Shown here: piece by piece, positions 1 to 12,030 of the stretch
Position numbering within the stretch: position 1 is the first letter of the stretch
How the letters are laid out: every line of letters starts with the position of its first letter
Assembly: GCF_963855985.1 (NCBI RefSeq)
Contig: NC_087091.1
Location: 12,964,154-13,028,153 of the forward strand
Origin: Ostrinia nubilalis
Taxonomy: Eukaryota > Arthropoda > Insecta > Lepidoptera > Crambidae
Reading direction: 5' to 3'
Length of the DNA: 64,000 bases
The notes under the pieces: model-generated
Seen by the model: the letters and a program-made list of their open reading frames with translations, nothing else
Database searches by the model: none
What the model was told of the DNA's origin: nothing
Program-made: the position numbers and the translations under genes

Positions 1-515
1 TGGTTCAATCACATTGTTACAGCGAACAATTAATGTTTGCGATTGCTCTTTTTGGGCTCGCTCACGGCGGAGTGGGCCCGATCTTGCAATTTTTATTGAA
101 CAAAGATTGATCGTGGTGGTTGTAGGTATTTGTAAAAACGGTTGGGTATTCGTGCGAGCGGGCTCGGGGCAGACGCATAAGTCACAGCGCAGGGTGATAT
201 ATGGGAGGCTAGCGCGGGAAAAAATGTCGCGAACAAAAAGCGGCATCAGTCTACGGGATTTATGTTTGGAATATTCGCGAGTGCACTTGAGGGAGTGTGG
301 CGGAATGCGGCGCCCCCTGGTGACGGCACTTCGCACCTCGCTGACTTACAGCCGTGAGCGCCGTATTTCGGAATGTTGGACACCGAGTGGATTCTTGTGC
401 GGCGTGAGTAATGGCCGAGGCGTAACGAGTTGATCTGTGCACTAAATCTAGCTGTCGGCCAAATAAAGCGGGCAATGCCTAAAATGCATTGCGCCATTTC
501 TATATAGGTTCTATG
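1..515. other. GC-richer unique segment, no gene identified
   Basis: This stretch is visibly richer in CpG than the AT-rich DNA to its right. A 139-codon reading frame (14-433, plus) starts on TTG and has no recognisable motif; I do not think it is a gene. On the minus strand a GTAAGT splice-donor-like string lies near 350, without an identifiable exon before it. It could be regulatory or an untranslated exon. Confidence 0.3.
310..323 (-). promoter_or_regulatory. CTCF-like core motif
   Basis: Read on the minus strand the string is TCACCAGGGGGCGC, very close to the animal CTCF core CCASYAGRKGGCR. Insects have CTCF with a related motif (AGGTGGCGC type). One motif match is weak evidence on its own, but it sits in a CpG-rich unique segment. 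Confidence 0.25.
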
Positions 516-3462
516 CTAGGATCTGGGAGCTTCTGTATCCTTGATGCGTTCTGTCTGAGGCTGTCGGAATAGTTTCTTATAGCTCATAATGTCAAGATAA
601 TATAAAGCTGAAAGGTATATCAGGTTGCAACAAAAGAAAGTAGCAGCCTTATACAAAAGAAATCGTAAAAAAAGGAGAACAGATTTTGTGTTTTTCAAAA
701 TGGTTTTTCAAAGTTCGTTACTTACCTACTATTTGAAGAAAATTAGACACTTATAAACATCGCTCTAACTGCCCAATTAGCCTTAAACCGCGTAGCGTGA
801 ACTGCCGACGCGACGAATGTCTTCATAAAGCTAATTATAATGTAAGTATTAGAAACCAACACCAAACACCTTCCTAATGCAAACAAAACAACCATAGAAA
901 ATATTAACTAAAACTATGATGGGAACCTTTTACAAAGGGGAATTATAACGAGCAACGTCTATGTGACGACGCATTGACCTGTCTGTCCGTCACTTTTGTT
1001 TTGATTAAAAAACTGTAAAACTTGGAAAACTTCTAATTAGTCCGATGAGAGCTCAGATAGCAGTCGCACTAAATGTTAGGCAATTAACAGTGACGCCTGT
1101 TTATTTTTAACTAGCCGTTAAGCTTGAGAACGGTTATAGAGGCCATTGTGAGCATTTCTGGTTTCCACAACACTAGGAAGTCTACGTGATAGAGTTAAAC
1201 TAGGCAACCTAATCACTAGTCTTCCTTGGTCTCAGTTTCTCAGTTTTAATTCTATGCATAAGCTTTGTTTTTAATTAAATAACAGGAAACAAAAGCACCT
1301 AGCTAATGAAAAGCATTGTTAGTCAAAGTTGAAATAATTATGTACTAGTTTTATAAATAAAACGTGTAGTTAATTTTGATAGAGCTTTTTTATTTTCTAA
1401 ATACATATTATAGTAAAGTACTTATTACAGAAACTAAATAACTGAAACTGAACACATACCGGTTGAATCTGAAGTCTTATCACAACCTACACGTGATGGA
1501 AAATCCTGAAACAAGTAAAATTTAAAAGTTACGAGATTCCATTTATCATCATAAAACATAAATGAAGCTAATGCAATCGGTAAAGGCAAGAATTATTATT
1601 ACACTATAAACTATTGGAGTTAGTACTTCAGTAAAAATAACGTACTCGAAGTAACAAACGACGAATCCATACCGCTGCATCCGATAGCAATACCCATTTT
1701 CTATTCCATTCAAAATCACACACGTGTACCAAAATAAATCGCATTTCAAAGTCGGACCCTCAAATCCTATAAGGAGGCAGTCATACTGCGCAGTCAATCG
1801 TGAGTAAGGGATCGTCCACACTGCGCCGCTATCCGGTTGATCCGGGAATCAATCTGGGACTTAGCCCGCGTTATCTGGCTGACCCGCCAGTGTCACGACG
1901 CGTTTCACTTTTCCTTTTTCGCTGTCGTGTCTACAACGATAATGTGTTGGGAGATTTGTCAAGTTAAGTGTATCATATTTGGGTATTATTGTAAGTATGA
2001 GTGTTATAAGTATAATGATTGCTAATGGTTTTTATAGGACTTAACCTATCCCAGCTCTCCAAATACATATAGCTCATAACATACCGAACTTATAATAAAA
2101 AGTTATACCAAACAGTTTTTCAAACATTTTCAGTAGCGTACAATCATGTTACATACCTCTACTAGGTAAAGCTTTCTGTGACAATGTCCAGTCGTTTAAA
2201 ATGAAAGGTTTTCTTGTACAATATCGTTATGGAATTCATTGAGTAGAAGGGATGAATTAACTATTCAATACTATTTCCATCCCAACACGTCGGACATTGA
2301 AATAAAAGCATAACTCTTTGCGAAATCCAGATTGTTTTCCACAAATCTTCCAAACAGACTATTAGATTCAGTGGCCGGGATGGCCCGTGATCCGGCTATC
2401 ACTCGTCCGGTTAGTGCCGACCCGCTGCCCGCGAGGTGAGGCCCGGACCGGACCGCTCCGATCAAGTGTGAACGCCCCTTTATTGCCATCGTAAGACTTT
2501 TGTATTGAGATTGGATTTTGATGACAATGGACGAGATTACTTTTATTATTGCACCTTATTGAAGATTTAGTAGTTTATAAATTGTGTTTGCTTTTCTAGA
2601 AGGAATGATTTTGGTAGGATCTTAGTACTTTTCCGTACCTAATTTATACTTACACAGCGTTAGAATTATGTTGTTTGATGATGGTTGCATGTAGTCTTTG
2701 TAATGTAGGTAGAGGCACTTTTGGACGCATAATTGCTTGGATTTGGTTTCCATTGGACATTGCAGACATAATAATTAATTATAATTTATATGAAAGAGGC
2801 TGATAAATTAATAATATAACAATTTAGTTCGAATAATTCTAACTTTAAAAATACAATCTTCAATGAAATGTATTAGGAAGAAGGATAGATTCAGATAAAA
2901 AAGTTACAGATATCTAAGAAGTCATTTCACGAGAAAACGATTTAAGTTAACCGCTTGTAATTATTACTTCAAATTTTGAAAGGCTTGTTATTCGCAAAAC
3001 GATAGCCATCTACAAATATTAAAGTGAAATGCCGTCAGAATTGCAGCTTGTAAAACACCAAATTACTTGTTACATTCAATTGTTACACTATCTAAGGTTA
3101 CACAACTTTCTTTCATTTCAAATTGGAAACTACTTATTTGTGTTAATCCCAGATTCTTATTAGATACTCCATCCGAATTCAAGTAACGAAATTATTACAA
3201 AACCATCATCCGTTTCAACAGAAACCAGTGACATAGATATGTATCAGTGATATCAAGAACGATTGTTTATTCAGTGACAAGAGTACAAGCATAAAACTTA
3301 CGGTTCAAAACTCGATCATTAAGTAAGTAATAAATGAACCTGTTTACATACTACAGGTATAGTACAGCAGTCTCATTTTGTATTTTCAAGTTTTTATTTT
3401 CTTTTTGGACTAAAAAAGTTCTCCTTTCATTTCACACTAAGTACTCAATTTTTTTTATCTCC
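516..3462. other. AT-rich stretch, nothing recognised
   Basis: No coding region, RNA gene or mobile element could be recognised. Two short GC-rich patches stand out, near 1805-1905 and 2375-2475. Both are open in some frames but carry no protein motif. Confidence 0.4.
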
Positions 3463-3525
3463 AACGGGGAAGCTCTTAGCCTGTATGTCACCTGATGGTA
3501 AGTGATGATCAGGCCGAATATCACA
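3463..3525 (-). mobile_element. LINE 3'-tail fragment
   Basis: On the minus strand this reads ...atcacttaccatcaggtga..., the same tail string as at 40843-40862 on the plus strand. It is a common 3' end of lepidopteran LINEs. Only the tail is present. Confidence 0.55.
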
Positions 3526-3728
3526 GAAAATTGACATTATGCATAGTCTGAGTGTTTATAATGGTAAGTAGCAAAGTGATTTCAGTAGCAAACTGTATCA
3601 ATTTAACTTTACAAGCGTATTTTATCATAACATTAGGCAAAAGTGGAAATTAACTAGTATGTCCTCTTCATTTGTGAGGTTTTTATTAAAAAAGTGATGT
3701 TACTTCATCAATTTGTACTATGTCGTTT

Positions 3729-4079
3729 GGGGCCATCCATAAAGTACGTCACACGAATTTCATAATTTTTTGACCCCCCCTCCGTCCTTGTCACAGGTGG
3801 TCACATTTCTGAGATCCCCCCCCTCCCTAGTGTGACGTCACATGTTTTGCAATTTCACATCGAAAAATTATTAAATTAACAGCAGTTCCGAAATTAGTTT
3901 TATTTCCATTTAAATTAAGTACTTTCTTTTTATGAAATCTACATTATATCAAATATTTGAAACAATTGAAATGTGATGTCACGAAACTTAGGACCCCTCC
4001 CACCCCTTGTCACACCATGTCACACTTTGTCAACCCCCTCCCCCCCTCTTTACGTGTGACGTACTTTATGGATGACCCC
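3729..4079. mobile_element. PIF/Harbinger-like MITE with C/T-rich arms
   Basis: The ends are inverted copies: GGGGCCATCCATAAAGTACG on the left and its near complement ending GGATGACCCC on the right. The element is flanked by TTT on both sides (3726-3728 and 4080-4082), a 3-bp duplication. Each arm has long C-runs with GTCACA repeats. No transposase is present, so it is non-autonomous. A diverged relative lies at 12672-13050. A 3-bp duplication with G-rich ends is typical of PIF/Harbinger; the family assignment is inference. Confidence 0.7.
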
Positions 4080-4082
4080 TTT

Positions 4083-6356
4083 GCTTTGAGATGGAAGTTT
4101 TGGTAGTTTTCTGTGAAACACTCCTATTAGATAACAGATCTGAGCATTCTAATGAAACGGGAACGATTAGGTACGGGCTCGTAACGAGAAAGTCACGACA
4201 AAGTGCTGGCGACATCTGACGGACGTGTTAACAGTTGAGGACTTCGTTAAAACGCGTTTAGTATTTAATTTGCTCGTACTTTAATTAGAGATACCAGTTT
4301 TAACTGGCAGTAAAGACAACCAATAGGAATCGCCGAAATGGGTTTCAGGCTAATAAGATTTCATAGATATTTTCAGTTTCCGGACTAGTGTTGCACAGGT
4401 TGACATCGATACTTTGTAAACAACTTGAATGATTTCTGGAATATCATTTGTAAGTAACCGAGTTAGATTTATCTGTCTTATAGTTTTATTTTCAGTCTGA
4501 TAGTTTGTTACCAGAGTTAATTAAAGTTTAAGTTGATTTTGACTATCTTAGATAGTTTTTTTTGAGAGAGTGGAATACTTTCTCGTGATTTTGTACGAGC
4601 AAACTGAAAAGGCCGATAGGAGTGTAGGAGCTATAAGCCGGTATCAATAATACCTATTGACGCTTGAGCTTTTAACTAACCAAATATTTTGAGGCAATAA
4701 TGACACAAAATTAGTGATCCACCACGCTAATTTAATACGATGTGCCTTCAACAACCGCTGTCGGTAACTTAAACTTAAAATTACACGAAATCAGCTGCCA
4801 ACATATTAAACCAAAATTATGAAACGAAACTTTATATGTAATTCACACGAGTTTATAATGCATTATTTACGTACGTTAGGTCATAATAATAAACAAAGTG
4901 TGTGGGTATTGAGTGACTTCGGCGTAACTTAATAACGTTGGGCACCTGTCGGCCGCCCTCGCATTAAAATTATAATGTATACGAAGAAAACGAACCTTAA
5001 TGCATTCGGCAGACGAACTGCCGTAATTATTATTTGGTGTAAATGTATTGAATGGCCGGTTAGAGGGGAATCTTTTTGTGGCACCAAAGTTATGCTAAAA
5101 GCGATCGAGTAACGGTCGCTGAAACAAGGGTCGGGCAGGTGACACAGGAAAAACTGACGGAATTTTGATTAAGTACGCTGTATGAAGCCATAATTCAAAT
5201 TTGAAGTAAGCTAAGGGCCATTAAAAGTAAAACATAAATATGCTGAGCTGTGTAGAATAATCGCGTGCTCCGGAAATGAGTGTTTGCAAAATATTTCACT
5301 CATTAAAGTACATGGAAGCGTGGCGGTGAAAGGTAATGAAAATGATGTAAAAGAAAATAGGTATTTAGAACAATACTTACATACAACGAATGAATCTTTG
5401 GCAAAAATATTCTAAGAGTTTGGGACAGTGATTTGAGTTTACTGTTTGATTAGCCATTTTTAAGAGTTAGTTATACAGAGTATTAGTTAAGTGACCTGTG
5501 ACATTGAAATCGCACAGGGTGAATGATTTAGGCAGTATAAATATTTATATTAAGAGTAGGTAGAGTGACACCAATTTTTCGTTATACTCTTTTAGTAGTT
5601 TTTTTAATCTAAATTTGCTTGTTGCTAACTGTTCCTGATTAAATATTCTGTTAGCAAGTTGGTTGTTAGACAAATGCGGGCACCGAAAATAAATGAAGCC
5701 ACTTACAACTCGGTCACTCAGGCATATGTGATGTGCATACTGATTAGGTATGACTCAGCCAAAACTATATGATATTTGGAACGGGATTATTTCCACCTCT
5801 CGTTCCCACCGCTGCAACTCCTGTGTATCCAGGATTCACAGCTTGACCGCCAATAAAAACACAACCAGTGAAGGTCAAGTTTTTCCCGGGGGTTTAAACT
5901 GTCATTGGACCCGCAAGGAAATGGATATAGGAGGAGAGGAGAACGTATGATATTTGGAAACTTTACTACTACAACCTATGTAGAGTCAAAAAGTTTTTAT
6001 ATGCTTTCTTCGCAAGTTCAGTATATCCTAACAGAAATGCTACTACCAAACTAGCTTCCTTAACTGCTAATAGACTATTTGACACCATTCCCCAACAATT
6101 TTCGAAATCACAACTTTTCTAAAAAGACTCTTCATTCTGGTCTTAAAAACTAATTAATTTTAAATTACTTGCAAATTACGATTTTTGGTCGCAATATCAT
6201 TGTAAAAAGTAGTTTATTTGAGTTGACAAAATAGTGACGTCACTTGCTTGTAGTGCCATACAAAATCTATGGGAGAGTTTCGTTTTGACAGTTTTAAACA
6301 GTAGGTACGTCAATTGATTGGTGGTGTCAACACATCTATTTTATAGATGACTCACG
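4083..6356. other. Gene-free stretch
   Basis: Mostly AT-rich and unassigned. A GC-richer patch at 5745-5948 includes a 66-codon frame (5750-5950, plus) with two cysteines; it looks like a fragment of a dispersed repeat rather than an exon, but I cannot name it. Confidence 0.35.
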
Positions 6357-7435
6357 CTGAACTGTCCCACCAAACTCAATGACAGGGGGGCGCTACCATC
6401 GTTCAACTATATGGTTTCCAACATGGCAAAAATCGGAACTAGCGATCCGGTATTGACGGTGGCGCCCCACTGTCAATGTCATGCATAGGACAGTTCTGTA
6501 CCCCCAGTGAAAAGGGAGTTAAGTCGAAAATGGTGATTTTTGGGAAATCGCATTTGAAGTTAAAAAAAATCCTGCTTCATCGCTATTAGAGATAACTTGG
6601 TGAAATATTTTTTAGGTGAAAGGTAATGTTAGATATAATTAGGCAGTGTGCCAGTTTGGGAAATATAGCATGTGGTTTTTTCGTAATTAAATAAAAACAC
6701 AGTTATATCACCATGCACGACAACTTTACATTCGTGTAAAGTGATGTAATGGGACATAAATCATTTTACACCACACTGTATTGACCACACGCTATCAAGT
6801 GTAAAGTGATACGTTTTCCGCCATATCTGTTGATAATTTTTTGTTTCTTCAATTTTAGAAAAAGTTGTAAAACAAACGTAAGTAATTACACTACGAGGAA
6901 TCATTATTTCAGGTTATTTAGGGTAAATCGTCCAAAAATTGTTACTTAAATCAATATACACCAATTTTTTGGTGAGAAAAAAAATGTGTAAACTGATCTA
7001 ACTAACATAACAGCGATCTAAGTATCCAAATAATTATGTGTAAAGTGATATAAGTGGCGATTGTATAGGAATAAGGCTAGAATTTGAGACTGAATTCTAA
7101 TTATTTACTCCTTAAATGTTTATTCTGATCTGAAACTACTATTTTATTAATTATTACACCATATTCCATGAATGATATCGGCCTAAATCACATACATTAT
7201 CTCCTATTTTAAAGAAAGTATAGCTGAAGCAATTGTGTAGTTCAGACCAGAAACAACAATGGTTTCACATCAACTAATTAGACAGGATCACAGGAGACAG
7301 AGAAAAGTTTGTTTTCTACAATTAACCTATTAGGAATCAAACTCTGGACCGGAGATGGTGATGTCAAGCTATATTGATTTCCTTTTGGCTACAGAAGGAT
7401 AATATAAAAGTAAAGTCATAAAATGCATTTGTTTT

Positions 7436-7590
7436 CAACAAAGAGGCTTTTAAAAAGCCCTTCAACACGTCCTAGTATTACTTGAACCCTACTTTTATTT
7501 TGGGACATAAATGGGCCAGTGCTGAGAAGAAGCAGCGCAAGAAATTTAGCCACCCTTGTCAGCCTCTTCTTAAATCATAAATAACTTGAA
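7436..7590 (+). repeat. Dispersed 'gggccagtgctgagaagaag' repeat, copy 1
   Basis: Shares aggcttttaaaaa..., cgtcc.agtatta and the string aatgggccagtgctgagaag with 10886-11020, and its first half with 40531-40620. It is probably the 3' part of a lepidopteran non-LTR element or SINE; no coding content. Confidence 0.6.
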
Positions 7591-7822
7591 AAAATCGAAC
7601 TGCCTAAGGCGGGAATCTTCTTAAATCAATAATGACATGAATAACAAGACATGTTATACTTGCGAGCTAAGCAGATAAAGTCCAGCCACACATGCCATTT
7701 ACATAATTATTCACTTTAGGTATACATAGTATCCATTCATAAGGCCTTTCGTAGTTAGTTTTGCAGGACAATCGAATATTGCACTTAGCCTTTTGATTAG
7801 ACCATTGTGCGCTATTTGTAGT

Positions 7823-9207
7823 TTATCTTCCTATTCCAACCACTCCAGATCCCCCAGGTAGCAGCAGCCTATCTAAGTCGCTACAGGCCTTCTGCAGCGA
7901 CCCTGGTGATTGGAGAATTTGAGCCTGTTGATCGCTTGTGTACTCCTTGTGCACGTGCTGCGGTTTTTCTTCTGCCTCCATGCATCTTCTGCACAGTAGG
8001 CTGTCTGCAACAGCTATATTGTGTAGGTGTTTATTTAACATACCTGTTATTACACTTAGGACCTTGCGGATGTTGTCCCTGTTTAGTCTTATGAGGCTGT
8101 GGGAGAATTTTTTCGATATATATGCACAACTGCATCTTTTGTTTGCCTGCATCTTTCACAATCTTTCCATTCTGTGTGGTGTTATTTTTCTATTTTGGAG
8201 CGCAGCCAGGTCTTGATCTGTGCTTATGGTATCGGCATTATTATTGTTCCGGACCAAATACCGTCGTGTACGATCCCCTTCTGACCAGTTCATCTGCTGC
8301 GTCGTTGCTCAAGGAGTTACTGTGCCTTTTGATCCACAGGAGTGCAGGGTAACGCCATTTGCGTCTGCAATGACTTAGGAGCGCGTCATGGCATTCCATT
8401 ATAAGTATTTTAATGTAGTATATTAAGTTGCTTTGTATTGCTTGCACTATCTGAGATTATTTTTATATTCAGACCTCGGATGTCTATGGTTGCAACCACC
8501 TCTGCTGCTCTGATTGCATTCTGCTTGGAAAATTGTATTGTGTTTATCTGGTGATGTTGATATTCTTAGTATATTTAGGTAATTCGAGAAGACACCAGCT
8601 CCCGTACTTTTTTGGGTTTTGGAGCCGTCAGTGTATATCCTAACTTCATTGATTCCAGAGCAATCGTGCGTTTCCGCCGTAAGTTGGATATTATATCTCC
8701 AGTCGAAGATGTGAACACAGGGAATTCTGTCGATGGGTGCCTCGGTGAGAGGTATTTCTTTTATTAGGGTTTTGTGCAGGATCGTGGAATATCCTGTCTC
8801 CTTGTTTTGCTTCTATATGCCGTTCTTACCTTTAAGTCTTAGAGCGGCTGCTTGCGCTTCCTCCTGAATGAAGAGGTCTAAAGATCTAAGATTCAGAAGG
8901 TACTCAAGTGATGTCGATGGAGTGGTTCTATACAACTAGTGGCCGCTATGCTTACTAGGCGTTGCAGGCTTTGGAGTTTTGATCTTGCTGTGGATAGTTG
9001 TGTTCTGTGCCACCACACAAGTGATCCATAATAATATGTGTAAGAGGGCCATATAACCGACGTGTAGAGCCAAAGTTTTATCTTTGGGTTGAGACCTCAT
9101 CTAGTACCAATGAGTCTCTTGCACTGCTGGAATGCTATATAGGCCATTTTTATTTTGTTCTCGACATGACTCGCCCAGTTCAATTTGTTGTCAAAGGTGA
9201 TGAGTTT
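7823..9207 (-). pseudogene. Decayed LINE ORF2 C-terminal part with RNase H (R1/I/LOA-like)
   Basis: Reading the minus strand from 9207 down, pieces in several frames match in order the end of a LINE ORF2: the post-RT segment LITFDNKLNWASHVENKIK (about 9207-9150), the RNase H strand IYTDGSKT (about 8650-8620), the RNase H helix WIKRHSNSLSNDAADEL (8340-8285), then a C-terminal motif with CRRC and a downstream His (about 8000-7960). The TDGS and ADEL blocks hold the RNase H acidic residues. Several frameshifts and stops separate the blocks, so it is dead. An RNase H domain after RT is known from the I, R1 and LOA groups. It lies inside the 6496-9996 transposon and therefore inserted after it. 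Confidence 0.75.
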
Positions 9208-10112
9208 TGTTTATAAAGAGTTCTGGTAGTTAAAGCTCTTGTGAATTCGATAATGCACTTATTAAGTACTTTTATTGACAACGTTAGGCACTATGAATTC
9301 AATGATATGTTTTACTAGTAGATATTCACCATTATTTATTAAAACTATTAACTAAAATTCTTTGATTTCAAAACTACGACATTATTTTTTCCTTTAGTCT
9401 GACGTTTGGGCTAAGTTATATCATTTTACACCAAATAATTAACCAAATTATTAGTTGCGATTTTCAAATGTTTTTGATCTAAGTAACTTATAGCATTTTA
9501 CACATGTACAAAACTTTTGTGGTTAATGGTATTAGTCTAATTGAATCATTATACACAAAATAAATAATCTTTTGTCTTTTACTTTTTGTGCTATAAATTA
9601 AGTTACATTGTTTTTCACTAACCAACAATACATAGTTTTTTTTGTGTATATTAATATGAGTCATCTTATATTGTTAATCACAAACTCAATCTGAACAACT
9701 TCCATCGTGTAAAAAGTAGTAACACGAGTCATACCTCTTGACACAATAAAAAAGTGAAAGAAGCCTCCGGTACACTTTGTTAAAAGTAGACATGTATCAA
9801 TATACACGAAAGAAAACTCAAAATTGGTTCACAAAGCCTTACTTGTATCATTTGGCACAAAGTTATTTTCTTTTCTATACGTCATAGAAACATACCGATT
9901 AGATACAAAAATAGCAAATTTTTCAGAGATTCACATTATGTTATAAAGTCAATTTTGATCTAAGTCGAGTTAGATCCCTTTTCACTGGGGGTACAGAGTT
10001 CAGTATTTTGGAACTATACCAAGTTTGCTCACGTGAAATTGGCAAACGTGGAAACACAATAGCCATAGCGGAAAATAAGAAGAAGTATCAACTTATGAAG
10101 TAAGAAGTTTAA

Positions 10113-10227
10113 GGATTTGCCACACTGGATGCGGTCTGCGGTCAGGTTAAAGTAATCATACATTATGCGGGCTGCATTCACTGACCGCACTCTGACGACT
10201 GACTGTATCCAGTGTGATAGACAATCC
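10113..10227. mobile_element. 115-bp hairpin MITE
   Basis: Inverted arms: ggatttgccacactggat at the left and, on the other strand from the right end, ggattgtctatcacactgga. An inner pair gcggtcag/ctgaccgc continues the fold. No coding content. Target duplication not resolved. Confidence 0.55.
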
Positions 10228-10301
10228 TATACAAAGATTAAAAGTAAATTATTGATTTATAATTATTTGGTGGAACTAGTGAGATGAAGCCACATGTTAG
10301 T

Positions 10302-10555
10302 CGGCCGTTTGGTGTAGTGGTGTTCAGAACGGACTACTATGCCGAGAGGTCCCGGGTTCGATTCTGAGGCCGGGCTGAAATTAAAATGAATTTTAATTTC
10401 TGTGACGGGTCTGGGTGTTACTAAGTATGTATAATATGTATTTACAAAAAAAAAGTATTTAAGTATGTTTATATTCGTTGTCTACTGCCTATACCTAGTA
10501 AAAGATTCGCTTAGTTTGGGACTAGAAGCGTAGTGTAAAATGTCCAAGGATATTT
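10302..10555 (+). mobile_element. tRNA-derived SINE
   Basis: The head looks like a tRNA gene: an A-box TTGGTGTAGTGG (10309-10320) and a B-box GGTTCGATTCT (10355-10365) at normal spacing, the features for RNA polymerase III transcription. There is no proper acceptor stem or CCA-ready end, so it is not a functional tRNA. A body of about 180 bp ends in ggatatttattttt, resembling a LINE 3' end that would supply retrotransposition in trans. Heads of this kind are common in lepidopteran SINEs. Confidence 0.7.
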
Positions 10556-10885
10556 ATTTTTTATATTTTTATAGTAAAAAGACTAGGTGTCTTTTTATAC
10601 ATAGACATTTCATTCTAGAAAATATTTCTCGAACATTTTTATAAGAATTGCACTTTACTTATTTTAGTTCAGTTGGCAGTTAAGTTCCAACAATAAGTAA
10701 GTTTTTTCCTGTACATCTGGCTTTCAATATTTAATGCTAGGGTTAAATATGCCTTCAGCGTTTTATAGGCTCTGTTAACAAAATTAGACATGTAATGAGA
10801 CCGCCGTAAGTAAGATGCAAGCCCCACGAGCGTGTGCTGCCTTTTACTGCGTGTACAGTCGATAGCAAAAGGGTTATAATTATAA

Positions 10886-11020
10886 AAAAACTCATAAAAC
10901 TAATTTTATTTTTGCAAGTAGGCTTTTAAAACCACTTTTATACGTCCCAGTATTAACCCTACCACTGCTCCGGGATAATAAATGGGCCAGTGCTGAGAAG
11001 AAGCAGCGCAAAAAACACAG
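10886..11020 (+). repeat. Dispersed 'gggccagtgctgagaagaag' repeat, copy 2
   Basis: The fullest copy in the window: it begins ctcataaaactaattttatt, passes tttgcaagtaggctttt and ends aatgggccagtgctgagaag. Related copies are at 7436 and 40531. Confidence 0.6.
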
Positions 11021-11250
11021 TCGTTATGGGTAGCATTTTGTTAAAGGATGATAGACAACGCCTAATATAAAATTATTTTTTGGTCAAGTCTCTCTCTCTT
11101 CAAGTCTAGTCTGTTTCTCAAGTCTAGAATTCTTGATCTGGTAGATACCCTCAGAAAACTTCATAATATCGCGGAATTATTCTAAATGTCAAACAGAAAT
11201 ACGAGTATTATCAAACATTTAAAATAGGTAAATGATAGTTACATAATTTA

Positions 11251-11423
11251 TCTATATAAATAAAAATGAATTGCTGTTCGTTAGTCTGATTAAAACTCGA
11301 GAACGGCTGGGCCGATTGAGCTGATTTTGGTTTTAAAATGTTTGTCATAGTCCAGGGTCTAAACGGTGAGCAAATAAGGAAAAATTGCTTTAAGGCGGAA
11401 CAGAGTTCGCTGGGTCAGCTAGT
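11251..11423 (+). mobile_element. Helitron-like non-autonomous element
   Basis: Starts tctatataaataaaaatgaa, contains ctcgagaacggctgggccga, and ends gttcgctgggtcagctagt. A TC start and a CTAG-type end, without inverted repeats or target duplication, is the Helitron pattern. The GCTAGT end is shared with 12597-13206 and 52008-52234. Confidence 0.55.
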
Positions 11424-11906
11424 TTTATAATGTAAGTAAGTATGAATTTTATCATTACTGTATTCAAAGTCGTTTAAGTCCTACTTATAGACCTTTTTCA
11501 GGAAAATTTTGGCCTTTATAAAAAGATATGTTACAATCAATTAACTACTTTCTGGAATTTTGTAGTTAACTGTACCTCCGTAGCCTTCCGTCGCCCCTAG
11601 CTAAAGTTTAGCGCCGCACCTTTTAGTGATTTTAATGAGTGCAGTAACTACAAGTCTTAGGGGCCTTTGTTTTAGTCCTACAATAAAGTTATACCGCTTG
11701 TATCGTTTATATGAATACATAGTACCTACATTGAGTGTTATTTTATTAATATATTTTCATTGATCGTTTTTAGTTATTAATAGCCACAGAAGGAATATCT
11801 AAGAGGATCAAACATCCAGGTCTACGAAGCATTACAGAATGAGAAATATTTACCTGGCCAGCGGCCTAATTCACGTATTTTTCCACAGTCAAAATCTCGT
11901 TGATTT
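11424..11906. other. Gene-free stretch
   Basis: Nothing recognised. Confidence 0.4.
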
Positions 11907-12030
11907 TTAGGCTGGGTTGCACCATCTTACTTTAACTTTGACAAACGTCAATAATCTGTCAAATCCCATAAAAAAGCACCGGTTATCGTCATAGTTGCTG
12001 TCAAAATTAGGTGGTGCAACTTAGCCTTAA
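11907..12030. mobile_element. GGCTGGGTTGCACCA MITE, copy 1
   Basis: Ends TTAGGCTGGGTTGCACCA and GGTGCAACTTAGCCTTAA are inverted. The centre has cttactttaactttgac, aaacgtcaa and caccggttatcgtcat, shared by all six copies in the window. A TTA/TTAA-like context at both ends suggests a TTAA-type target, which is inference. Confidence 0.75.

Larger units (their letters stand above)
6496..9996. mobile_element. 3.5-kb DNA transposon, 4-bp TSD, superfamily unassigned
   Basis: Both ends carry CTGTACCCCCAGTGAAAAGG in inverted orientation (22 bp perfect, similarity continuing for about 10 bp more). AGTT precedes (6492-6495) and follows (9997-10000) it. The ends hold at least eight copies of a GTGTAAAGTGAT-like motif in both orientations, for example near 6734, 6799, 6986, 7036, 9415 and 9491. 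No transposase frame is left, so this copy is non-autonomous. A decayed LINE (7823-9207) and a dispersed repeat (7436-7590) lie inside. Confidence 0.7.
6357..10003. mobile_element. Short MITE split by a 3.5-kb insertion
   Basis: The left end CTGAACTGTCC (6357-6367) is matched by GGACAGTT (6488-6495) plus CAG (10001-10003) once the 6496-9996 insertion and one AGTT copy are removed, giving a perfect 11-bp inverted end. Inside, a second pair faces inward: CAATGACAGGGGGGCGC and GCGCCCCACTGTCAATG. Without the insertion the element is about 142 bp. Its own target duplication could not be defined. Confidence 0.6.

Noticed and set aside
14..433. 139-codon frame
   Set aside because: Starts on TTG, no motif, arginine/serine-rich as expected from CpG-rich non-coding DNA.
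10302..10376. Functional tRNA gene
   Set aside because: A- and B-boxes are present but the acceptor and anticodon stems do not pair and a SINE body follows.
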